Assembly: GCA_903921455.1 (NCBI GenBank)
Contig: CAIXPZ010000231.1
Span: forward strand, 1-5,088
Reading direction: 5' to 3'
From: an uncultured Verrucomicrobia subdivision 3 bacterium
GTDB lineage: Bacteria; Verrucomicrobiota; Verrucomicrobiae; Limisphaerales; UBA11358
DNA length: 5,088 bases
Shown here: positions 1 to 4,932 of the stretch, in pieces
Numbering within the stretch: position 1 is the first letter of the stretch
Layout: each line of letters begins with the position of its first letter
The notes under the pieces: generated by a model
Seen by the model: the letters and a program-made list of their open reading frames with translations, nothing else
The model's database searches: none
What the model was told of the DNA's origin: nothing
Program-made: the position numbers and the translations under genes

Positions 1-566
1 AAGTTGGTCACGTTCACCTGACCGCCAAGAATGGTAAAATTTCCCCCGAACGAATTATTGCCCGAGAGAGTCAGTGTCCCCGCGCCGTCCTTGAACAAGG
101 CGCGCGTGCCTCCGTCATCGCTGAGGATGCCGGACAAGGTCAGATTGTGGCTAGTATTCAAAGTGATGGTGCGGTCGCCATTGAGAATCATGGGGATTGA
201 GCTGGAATCAGCAATCGCGCCTGCGGCCGAAACGATGTTCCCGCTCAAGGTGATGCGATTGCCGCTGAGCGTGAAAGTCTGCCCGGCGGTGGTGTTGGGG
301 AAATTAATGCCCGCGAAGCTGGTGTCGGCAGTCATATTGTTCACTGGAGACGTCCGCGTCGTGCCGGCAAAGGACAAGGTGTCGCCAGCGGCCGCAGCCC
401 CGCTCGCGCTCCCACCGCTCCAGTTCGCCCCCGTGGCCCAATTCGCGTCAGCACCGAGGCCGCCCCAAGTGGCTGTGCCGGCGAAAGCCGGTAGCGCCGT
501 GAGGACGAGCAGCAAGACGGCAAGGTTCAGGCGGGCAAGGGCGAGGAATTTGACGGTGGTTTTCAT
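1..566 (-). CDS. Autotransporter-associated beta-strand repeat protein, N-terminal part (runs off left edge)
   Basis: I translated this frame by hand. It starts with ATG at 564-566 and stays open for 188 codons to the window edge, so the gene is partial at its 3' end. Residues 1-29 form a clear Sec signal peptide: basic start MKTTVKF, hydrophobic core around LAVLLLVLTAL, and cleavage probably after PAFA. The mature protein begins GTATWGG and continues with NWATGANWSGG, AGDTLSFAGTTR and SFAGINF. This is the usual opening of verrucomicrobial proteins carrying the autotransporter-associated beta-strand repeat (TIGR02601 type). Short beta-repeat phrases follow (FTLSGNRITLSGNI, residues 98-111; LTLSGILSDDG, 142-152), and a full repeat-like unit starts at GAGTLTLSGNN (161-171). 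Such proteins are normally very large, exported, and predicted to fold as a right-handed beta helix at the cell surface; many end in a PEP-CTERM-like or autotransporter region, not visible here. Its substrate or adhesion role is unknown. No Shine-Dalgarno sequence precedes the start. Confidence 0.88.
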   Translation of the reverse strand, partial: MKTTVKFLALARLNLAVLLLVLTALPAFAGTATWGGLGADANWATGANWSGGSASGAAAAGDTLSFAGTTRTSPVNNMTADTSFAGINFPNTTAGQTFTLSGNRITLSGNIVSAAGAIADSSSIPMILNGDRTITLNTSHNLTLSGILSDDGGTRALFKDGAGTLTLSGNNSFGGNFTILGGQVNVTN

Positions 567-682
567 TGGCTGATGGGATTGAGTTAAGTTTTCGGGTAAC
601 CGGGCAAATAGTGTCACTTTTGATTGGCTTATGATTTTCATATTCATGGACGGGATGTTTGATTTAAGCTCAGTAGGTAAAA

Positions 683-711
683 ATTACAGTTCTCGGCTGT
701 TAAGCGTGCAA
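683..711 (-). promoter_or_regulatory. Candidate sigma-70-like promoter for the beta-strand protein gene
   Basis: Read on the minus strand, TTGCAC (706-711) is followed after exactly 17 bases by TGTAAT (683-688). The -10 matches the consensus at 5 of 6 positions and the -35 at only 3 of 6. Transcription would begin near 676 and give a leader of about 110 bases before the ATG at 566. Spacing and position are right, but in AT-rich spacer DNA this pattern can arise by chance. Confidence 0.3.
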
Positions 712-751
712 CGGTGGCTCATGCAAGAAACACTACTTCAGCGGTAAAAAG

Positions 752-779
752 GCAACAACCTCTCTTTCGGATAGATTTT
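752..779 (+). repeat. Dispersed intergenic repeat, copy A
   Basis: Positions 752-759 (GCAACAAC) and 763-779 (TCTTT, one variable base, then GGATAGATTTT) match 3901-3925 at 24 of 25 positions. The only gap is a three-base insertion at 760-762 in this copy. After 779 the copies keep a loose likeness (TCAGAACCG here, GAGATCG there). Both copies are in spacers and in the same orientation. Read as codons, the shared part gives QQ(P)LFRIDF in both, the insertion being one codon and the substitution (CGG/AGG) synonymous. Function unknown. Confidence 0.55.
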
Positions 780-853
780 TCAGAACCGCCGAGATACCCA
801 CAGCGCAACCCTTCCAAGAAATCGCCCATGAATGTGCCGCCAATACTGGTCTC

Positions 854-871
854 GGAAGCGTTGCGCTTTCC
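854..871 (-). other. Small imperfect hairpin just past the response regulator stop
   Basis: GGAAGCG (854-860) can pair with CGCTTTCC (864-871) across a TTG loop, with one bulged T. It lies 11 bases beyond the stop codon of the regulator. It could stabilise or mark the 3' end of the operon transcript. It is not a standard intrinsic terminator, because no run of T follows it on the minus strand. Confidence 0.25.
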
Positions 872-882
872 CGGAAGCACAA

Positions 883-1515
883 CTATTCCAAGTGAAAAAT
901 CCCGTGACGCAACGCGCTGACAACCGCCTCCGTGCGATCCTGCACCCCCAACTTGACGAAAAGACCTTTGAGCCGGAACTTCACCGCCGCCTCCGTCAGA
1001 CCGAGTTGGTCGCCAATCTCCTTGTTGCTCCGGCCTTTGACGAGCAAGGCAAGCACTTCCATTTCGCGCGGCGTTAAATCTTCACGCTTCAGTCGTTCAG
1101 CCAGCAAGTTGGCCACGTTTTGCGGCAGCCTGGTTTTGCCGGCATGAACGGCCCGAATGGTGTCCAGAATTTCCTTATCCGTCATGTCCTTGAGCAGATA
1201 AGATTGCGCGCCGGACTGCATGGCGCGATAAATATCCTCATCCGCATCATAGGTGGTCACCACAATGACGCGGGCGGCGGGAAATTCCTTGCGAATGGCC
1301 ATGATCACCTCCACGCCGCTGTATCCCGGCAGGCGCAAATCCATCAGCACCACATCCGGTTTGACCTTGCGATATAATTCCAGCGCCGCGCGGCCATCGC
1401 CAGTTTCCCCCACCACGCTCAGGCCGGGTTCGGTTTGGATCAAGGAGGTCAAGCCGCGCCGGAAGGCCGCATGATCATCCACCACCATCAATCGAATTTC
1501 AGGCTTCGTTTTCAT
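883..1515 (-). CDS. NarL/FixJ-family two-component response regulator
   Basis: This 210-residue protein has the normal length and order of a NarL/FixJ regulator. The receiver domain spans about residues 7-122. It shows the acidic pair D13-D14, the phosphorylation site D59 in VVLMDLRLPG, the switch residue T87 in VIVVTTYD, and K109 in SYLLKD, so all catalytic positions are intact. A short linker leads to a LuxR/GerE helix-turn-helix at about 146-205: LTPREMEVLALLVKG, then SNKEIGDQLGLTEAAVK, then KLGVQDRTEAV. When phosphorylated, such proteins dimerise and bind promoters. Its ATG lies 45 bases after the stop of the histidine kinase on the same strand, so the two are almost certainly co-transcribed and form a cognate pair. 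The stop is TAG. The region before the start has no good Shine-Dalgarno match. Regulated genes cannot be read from the sequence; the surface protein gene downstream is one positional candidate. Confidence 0.95.
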   Translation of the reverse strand: MKTKPEIRLMVVDDHAAFRRGLTSLIQTEPGLSVVGETGDGRAALELYRKVKPDVVLMDLRLPGYSGVEVIMAIRKEFPAARVIVVTTYDADEDIYRAMQSGAQSYLLKDMTDKEILDTIRAVHAGKTRLPQNVANLLAERLKREDLTPREMEVLALLVKGRSNKEIGDQLGLTEAAVKFRLKGLFVKLGVQDRTEAVVSALRHGIFHLE

Positions 1516-1560
1516 CGGCGTGGTCTTTTATTCCGGATTCTTTTTCAAATATTTAACAGG

Positions 1561-3678
1561 TCAGCCTGGTGCCGGCACGCTGAGCATGACGATGGTGCCT
1601 TCTCCGGGTTCGCTCGTCACCGCGAATTCCGCATGCAAGCGCGCCGCCCGTTCCCGCATTCCCACCAGGCCAAATCCACCTTCGCTCGCCGGTAGATGCC
1701 CGGCATCAAAACCTTTGCCATCGTCCACCACTGTCAACCGAACCTGCCGCTGCTCAAATTCCAGCGTTACTTGCAGGTTCCCGGCTTGCGCATATTTGGC
1801 GGCATTGGTGATGGCCTCCTGGCCGATGCGTAGCAGGTCGTTCTCTGCCATCGGGGCCAGCCGCCGGACGCGCCCGCGGACGCGCAAATCGCCTTTGGTT
1901 TTCGTCCCCTCCGTCAGGTTTCGCAAAATGTCTCCCAGCGCGGTGGCCAAGTCGCCGGTTTCCAGAACCTGAGAGCGCATGTTCCAGATGCAGTTGCGCG
2001 CCTCAGTCAGGTTCGTGCGGGCGAGGCTGCGGGCGACTTCCAGTGATTCGCGCGCCGCCGCTTCTTCCGGCAGCTTGCGCTTGACCACTTCCAATTGCAT
2101 CGCGATCGCGCCCAGGCCCTGGGCCAGCGTGTCATGCATTTCCCGCGCGATGCGGTTGCGTTCATTCCAGACGGCGGCAAACTCCGCTTCCGATTTCATC
2201 CGCTCCATCGCCTGTTGTCGCAGGCGGTATCGGCTAATCCAGAAGACCGCGACCACCGCCACCAGGAGCGTGCCAGCGGTAACCGCCAGCAACCAAGCGA
2301 TGTGTTTCGGCGTCCACCATGGCGCCGGCTGCAACACGGTCACATCCTGTAACGAGCGCAGCAGAATCTTAAATGACTGCGGGGTGAAATCCCCGGTAAA
2401 GGTTCCATGCTCTCCGGGCACCACCTGACAAATGCCCGTCAACCGCACCCGACTCCCCGGCTGCCAATTATTATTTAGGACCGGCTCGTAAGTGGGCAAC
2501 TGCAACAATGCCGAAAACCGGGTCTGGCCAGATACCAGCGTCAAAATAATGCCATCGAATGACACCCAGCGCTCCAGAATGGTAGCCTCAATTTGTATCA
2601 ACCCAGCATCATGTTCCAGTGCTAGTTGCGGCTCCGTCAGCATCGCGGGAGTCGGCGGCTCGCCCCCACCCAGTTTTTTTAAAACCGCATCTTCCAACAG
2701 CGGCGAATATTCGTCGCGACCCACGAAACCTAGGCATTCCACCTTGTCGCCGATCTCAAGGTGGTTGGTTTGCCAAACGCGCACGTGCAATCCCCGGCCC
2801 CCATTCTGAATCCAGCAGCCTTCTTTGGAGGAGGCATAGGTGACCACGCCTAGGACACGGATGCGGTGCGCGTATGAATTTTCAAGGTTGAATTCCAAGA
2901 GATTGCCGATCGCCATCATCGGCGGCTCCTCGGGCGCGGGTTTAAGCACTACCACCGGCTCGCCCCGCGGCATGGCGAGAACAGGATTCAAGGCTTGGCG
3001 CGCCTTGTTGAATTGATAAAAGACCAAGCCTCGCACGCAAACCAATGAATCCACGCGAACCCGTGTAATTTGCGCTGCCGATAATCTGACCGGCAATTGC
3101 TCTTTCCCCATCGCCAGCCACAATTCAAAGGTCTGTCCGTTTTGTTGATTTTGTGTGGATGGTTTGATCCATCGCACCACCCCGGAAACCTCGACCCACT
3201 GCGCGTCCATCTGGCCGGTCAATAGATCATCATAAGTCACCCGTTGGGGTGCCGGAATATCAGCCACTCCGATCTTCCCTGCCTTGATCACCTTGACCAC
3301 CGGCGCGAACTTGCCGGGATCGCTGACCCCTTCAACTTCCAACCAGTCGCCCCGCCGCCAGTTGCCGGACACATTCGTGGCAAATTCTAAATAGATGCCG
3401 GCGGTATTGTCCAAGAGGGTTGCGCTTACCACGGTCACACTTTTGCCCTCGGCAATCCAAGTATTCGTCTCCAGCCCATACGTCACCACCCCGTGTAAGC
3501 GCACCGACAAATGCTGCCCGGCCAAAGCCGGCGTCAAGGCACGAACCTGGGCGGCATTCGTCAGCACCCGTCCATCCGGATTAACGCCCACAACCTCACC
3601 GAAGCCATTCGTCCACATCCCGGCAACGACCCCAAAGGCAAGCAACCAGCAGCGACATGAATGTGTTTCCCGCTTCAC
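1561..3678 (-). CDS. Membrane sensor histidine kinase (HisKA_3 type) with large beta-rich periplasmic sensor
   Basis: The 705-residue protein is the kinase partner of the regulator that follows 45 bases later. Residues 1-28 look like a signal peptide (KRE, then CWLLAFGVVAGMW). Residues 29-455 are predicted periplasmic and hold four beta-rich, OB-fold-like modules, roughly 57-135, 160-250, 272-340 and 358-450, arranged as two similar halves. One transmembrane helix lies at about 460-481 (AWLLAVTAGTLLVAVVAVFW). The cytoplasmic part has the HisKA_3 dimerisation helix with the phosphorylated H515 in NRIAREMHDTLAQG. The ATPase domain has N-box residues N625 and K628 (EAITNAAKYA), G1 box VVDDGKGFD (650-658) and G2 box GGFGLVGMRER (667-677). 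No receiver or HAMP domain is present. Autophosphorylation at H515 and transfer to the regulator's D59 follow from the family. The start is GTG at 3676-3678, since the frame has no ATG between an upstream in-frame stop and this codon. Ligand unknown. Confidence 0.94.
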   Translation of the reverse strand: MKRETHSCRCWLLAFGVVAGMWTNGFGEVVGVNPDGRVLTNAAQVRALTPALAGQHLSVRLHGVVTYGLETNTWIAEGKSVTVVSATLLDNTAGIYLEFATNVSGNWRRGDWLEVEGVSDPGKFAPVVKVIKAGKIGVADIPAPQRVTYDDLLTGQMDAQWVEVSGVVRWIKPSTQNQQNGQTFELWLAMGKEQLPVRLSAAQITRVRVDSLVCVRGLVFYQFNKARQALNPVLAMPRGEPVVVLKPAPEEPPMMAIGNLLEFNLENSYAHRIRVLGVVTYASSKEGCWIQNGGRGLHVRVWQTNHLEIGDKVECLGFVGRDEYSPLLEDAVLKKLGGGEPPTPAMLTEPQLALEHDAGLIQIEATILERWVSFDGIILTLVSGQTRFSALLQLPTYEPVLNNNWQPGSRVRLTGICQVVPGEHGTFTGDFTPQSFKILLRSLQDVTVLQPAPWWTPKHIAWLLAVTAGTLLVAVVAVFWISRYRLRQQAMERMKSEAEFAAVWNERNRIAREMHDTLAQGLGAIAMQLEVVKRKLPEEAAARESLEVARSLARTNLTEARNCIWNMRSQVLETGDLATALGDILRNLTEGTKTKGDLRVRGRVRRLAPMAENDLLRIGQEAITNAAKYAQAGNLQVTLEFEQRQVRLTVVDDGKGFDAGHLPASEGGFGLVGMRERAARLHAEFAVTSEPGEGTIVMLSVPAPG

Positions 3679-3718
3679 AAATTTAAGGCATGTTGTCGAA
3701 CCGCATGGTGGAAACTTT

Positions 3719-3748
3719 ATCTAAAAAATAAGAATGTTAAAGTCGCAA
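3719..3748 (-). promoter_or_regulatory. Weak promoter candidate for the two-component operon
   Basis: On the minus strand TTGCGA (3743-3748; 4 of 6 matches to the -35 consensus) is followed after 18 bases by TTAGAT (3719-3724; 3 of 6 to the -10). It lies about 40 bases before the GTG start of the kinase and is the best sigma-70-like pair I found close to it. The matches are poor, so the true promoter may use another sigma factor or lie further upstream. Confidence 0.2.
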
Positions 3749-3798
3749 TCCGTCAGCGAAACCCACAAAGCTCCGTGAATGGCAAATGGACCGAAGCT

Positions 3799-3815
3799 CC
3801 CGCCAGAGAGGCGGG
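3799..3815. other. GC-rich perfect hairpin in the divergent spacer
   Basis: CCCGCC (3799-3804) and GGCGGG (3810-3815) form a perfect six-base stem around the five-base loop AGAGA. No T-run follows on either strand, so it is not a standard terminator. It would lie in the leader of the kinase operon if that transcript starts upstream of it, and could be a leader structure or an operator-like site. Confidence 0.35.
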
Positions 3816-3889
3816 CGAGACCAGGCAACCGGAATGCAAAGTGAACAGAATGACAATTATTGTGCATAACGTAATTTTAGCGGGTGATT

Positions 3890-3918
3890 TTGCCGGAAGC
3901 GCAACAACTCTTTAGGAT
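3890..3918 (+). promoter_or_regulatory. Weak promoter candidate pointing to the Trp-rich protein gene
   Basis: TTGCCG (3890-3895; 4 of 6 to -35) is separated by 17 bases from TAGGAT (3913-3918; 4 of 6 to -10). Transcription would start near 3925, leaving a leader of about 215 bases before the preferred ATG at 4140. The -10 element falls inside copy B of the dispersed repeat. An alternative is ATGACA (3850-3855) with TAATTT (3872-3877) after 16 bases. Neither is strong. Confidence 0.2.
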
Positions 3919-3925
3919 AGATTTT
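3901..3925 (+). repeat. Dispersed intergenic repeat, copy B
   Basis: GCAACAAC (3901-3908) joined directly to TCTTT, A, GGATAGATTTT (3909-3925) matches copy A at 752-779, which has three extra bases at the junction. The frame containing it runs from a TAG at 3878-3880 and encodes LPEAQQLFRIDF before stopping soon after. The eight bases before it (CCGGAAGC, 3893-3900) also occur at 871-878, next to copy A, followed there by a similar ACAACTATT. This hints at a longer, partly scrambled similarity. Confidence 0.55.
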
Positions 3926-4029
3926 GAGATCGAGTCCTTTCGGGAATGACGCCTCCTCCGGCCAGAGAAACAAATCCGGCAGTTTTTTTAGCAGCAAAAA
4001 TGTCAACGCCCCTGACCAGGCCACTCATC

Positions 4030-4054
4030 CGAAAATTCTCCCTTCGGATTTTCG
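4030..4054 (+). other. Hairpin upstream of the Trp-rich protein gene
   Basis: CGAAAAT (4030-4036) pairs with ATTTTCG (4048-4054). A T-G wobble and a C-G pair extend the stem to nine pairs around the loop TCCCTTC (4039-4045). It lies about 85 bases before the ATG at 4140. A transcript from an upstream promoter would carry it as a leader structure. No riboswitch family is recognised. Confidence 0.3.
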
Positions 4055-4139
4055 TCCGATCCGGGCAGCCGGCAAACCAGTTAAAAGCACAACCGCTGGC
4101 ATCGGAAATCAAGGGCGTGTATGCTGGTGCCGCCATCGC

Positions 4140-4529
4140 ATGAAACCGTTGCCGCCATCCCCCAAGTCCGATTGGAAAGCCATCCTCCTTGCCAGCCCCG
4201 ACTGGCCCAAGAATTTCGTCGTCCCGCAAAACGACGTCATGGAAAAGGGATCGGAGAGCATCCTCGAGTCCATGTTCAACAGCGAGCATTGGGAATGGGA
4301 GCTCTGGCGCCATCCGGAAGGCCATTGCTACTATCTCAAAGTCTGGCCCATGAACGACGGCAAATTCGGCGATCCCAAAACTCCCGGCGTGGCCTTGACC
4401 TTGCCCGAGACCTTTCATTTCCTGATGACCAACTGGATGCCGCGCGACGTCGTGGCGGACTTGGCGTTCGAGTGTCCCGACATGCTGAGGAACATTGAAC
4501 TCCCGCCTGGGAAGCCCGGCTTGAATTGA
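4140..4529 (+). CDS. Hypothetical Trp-rich soluble protein, 129 residues
   Basis: I do not recognise this protein. It has 129 residues, no signal peptide and no membrane segment, so it should be cytoplasmic. It is rich in tryptophan (W12, W22, W51, W53, W56, W69, W99) and proline. Its centre reads like a compact domain: SEHWEWELWRHPEG (48-61), then HCYYLKVWPMNDGKFGD (62-78), then TLPETFHFLMTNWMPRDVVADLAFECPDML (87-116). The alternation of aromatic and charged residues suggests beta strands followed by helices. I prefer the ATG at 4140 over the in-frame ATG at 3924. The 72 extra residues are serine- and lysine-rich without domain character, overlap a hairpin, and look like translated spacer, whereas protein-like sequence begins after MKPLPPSPKSDW. 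The base pattern from 4150 on is coding-like, with GC-rich third positions. Neither start has a strong ribosome site. It stands alone, divergent from the kinase operon, so context gives no function. Confidence 0.7.
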   Translation: MKPLPPSPKSDWKAILLASPDWPKNFVVPQNDVMEKGSESILESMFNSEHWEWELWRHPEGHCYYLKVWPMNDGKFGDPKTPGVALTLPETFHFLMTNWMPRDVVADLAFECPDMLRNIELPPGKPGLN

Positions 4530-4541
4530 CGCGATTGCCCG

Positions 4542-4554
4542 CTGGCAGTGCCAG
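4542..4554. repeat. Short palindrome after the Trp-rich protein gene
   Basis: CTGGCA (4542-4547) and TGCCAG (4549-4554) are perfect inverted repeats around a single G. A further TGCCAG at 4560-4565 could pair with the first arm instead, giving two mutually exclusive hairpins just past the stop. No T-run follows, so termination is uncertain. It may stabilise the 3' end of the message. Confidence 0.35.
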
Positions 4555-4563
4555 TGGCCTGCC

Positions 4564-4584
4564 AGTAAAACTGCAAGTAAAACT
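4564..4584 (+). repeat. Nine-base tandem direct repeat
   Basis: AGTAAAACT occurs at 4564-4572 and again at 4576-4584, a period of 12 bases. It directly follows the palindrome past the Trp-rich gene. It is too short to classify; slippage or a small protein-binding site are both possible. Confidence 0.3.
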
Positions 4585-4679
4585 AGGAAACTGGTAGGTT
4601 CCGGTTACCCATAGTTACCGCAAGCTAAATGAGAAAACGCTTGAAAACCGCATGAAATAAGGAGATAATTGCCCTGTCG

Positions 4680-4716
4680 ATAAAAGAAAAGAGGCCGGAC
4701 ACTACTCCGGCCTCTT
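4680..4716 (-). terminator. Strong intrinsic terminator, best oriented for minus-strand transcription
   Basis: AAGAGGCCGG (4689-4698) and CCGGCCTCTT (4707-4716) form a perfect ten-base stem with an eight-base loop (4699-4706). On the minus strand the stem is followed by a T-rich tail (TTCTTTTAT). On the plus strand only CTTCAAG follows, so it is a poor terminator in that direction. Minus-strand transcription arriving from the right would stop here, although no intact minus-strand gene lies to the right within the window. It might also trap plus-strand read-through from the Trp-rich gene, 160 bases upstream. Confidence 0.7.
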
Positions 4717-4770
4717 CAAGAACAACACACTTAAATTTCTGGTTGGCTCACAACTTCCAACGACTTCAGC

Positions 4771-4932
4771 TTACCCTAAACGCAGAAACCGGCGAGTCAC
4801 CATTTCTGGGGACAAACCGCCACCAATAATCCCAAAAGAAGACAATAAAAACAGAGCACCGAAACGCCAGCCGGCATCGGCGATAGCCAAATTAGGAAAA
4901 GGGGTAAAAAAGGTGGGGCAAAATATTTCGTA
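4771..4932 (-). pseudogene. Possible relic of an exported protein's C-terminal membrane anchor
   Basis: A minus-strand frame of 53 codons runs from just after a TGA (4933-4935) to a TAA (4771-4773). It has no ATG start. Its end reads IADAGWRFGALFLLSSFG, then IIGGGLSPEM, then VTRRFLRLG. That is a short D-x-G-like motif, about 18 hydrophobic and small residues, and a final basic cluster. This layout recalls VPDSG/PEP-CTERM sorting tails, which are common in Verrucomicrobiota, but the conserved proline is absent. The TAA lies 55 bases before the strong minus-strand terminator, which is where a gene's 3' end would be expected. Upstream sequence is AT-rich with stops, so if real the gene has lost its body. 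It may equally be chance. Confidence 0.25.

Larger units (their letters stand above)
567..882. other. Intergenic spacer between the response regulator and the beta-strand protein gene
   Basis: This 316-base stretch lies between the stop of the response regulator and the start of the surface protein gene, both on the minus strand. I see no convincing gene. A short plus-strand frame from GTG 714 overlaps the end of the regulator gene and has no ribosome site. The spacer contains the promoter candidate at 683-711, one copy of the dispersed repeat (752-779) and a small imperfect hairpin at 854-871. The length and the promoter candidate argue that the surface protein is a separate transcription unit rather than part of the two-component operon. 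Confidence 0.6.
3679..4139. other. Divergent spacer between the kinase operon and the plus-strand gene
   Basis: This 461-base region separates genes that point away from each other, so it should carry promoters for both. I find only weak sigma-70-like matches. It contains a GC hairpin (3799-3815), a small palindrome ACAATTATTGT (3853-3863), copy B of the dispersed repeat (3901-3925) and a second hairpin (4030-4054). A plus-strand frame opens at ATG 3924 and joins the downstream gene in phase, but its residues look non-protein-like (see the CDS at 4140). No RNA gene is recognisable. Confidence 0.55.

Noticed and set aside
31..573. Plus-strand open frame of 180 codons at the left edge
   Set aside because: It mirrors the minus-strand beta-strand repeat gene. 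It is proline- and valine-rich without domain character, while the minus frame has a signal peptide and family repeats.
714..920. Plus-strand 68-codon frame from GTG containing repeat copy A
   Set aside because: It overlaps the end of the well-supported regulator gene, has no ribosome site, and has no recognisable domain; kept only as context for the repeat.
1979..2428. Plus-strand frames inside the kinase gene (also 1520-1972 and 2492-2809)
   Set aside because: They are antisense shadows of a full-length kinase with intact motifs.
3779..3844. Plus-strand 21-residue frame in the divergent spacer
   Set aside because: It covers the GC hairpin, has no ribosome site and has an Arg/Pro-rich composition typical of chance frames.
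3924..4139. 72-residue N-terminal extension of the Trp-rich protein
   Set aside because: Low-complexity residues, an embedded hairpin and no ribosome site make it look like translated spacer. Not fully excluded.
3912..4418. Minus-strand 168-codon frame opposite the Trp-rich gene
   Set aside because: Glycine- and alanine-rich shadow that extends through the spacer; the plus frame has better protein character.
4797..4877. Minus-strand 26-residue hydrophobic peptide (MPAGVSVLCFYC and onward)
   Set aside because: It reads the same hydrophobic-coding stretch in another frame, lacks a ribosome site, and is too short to support alone.
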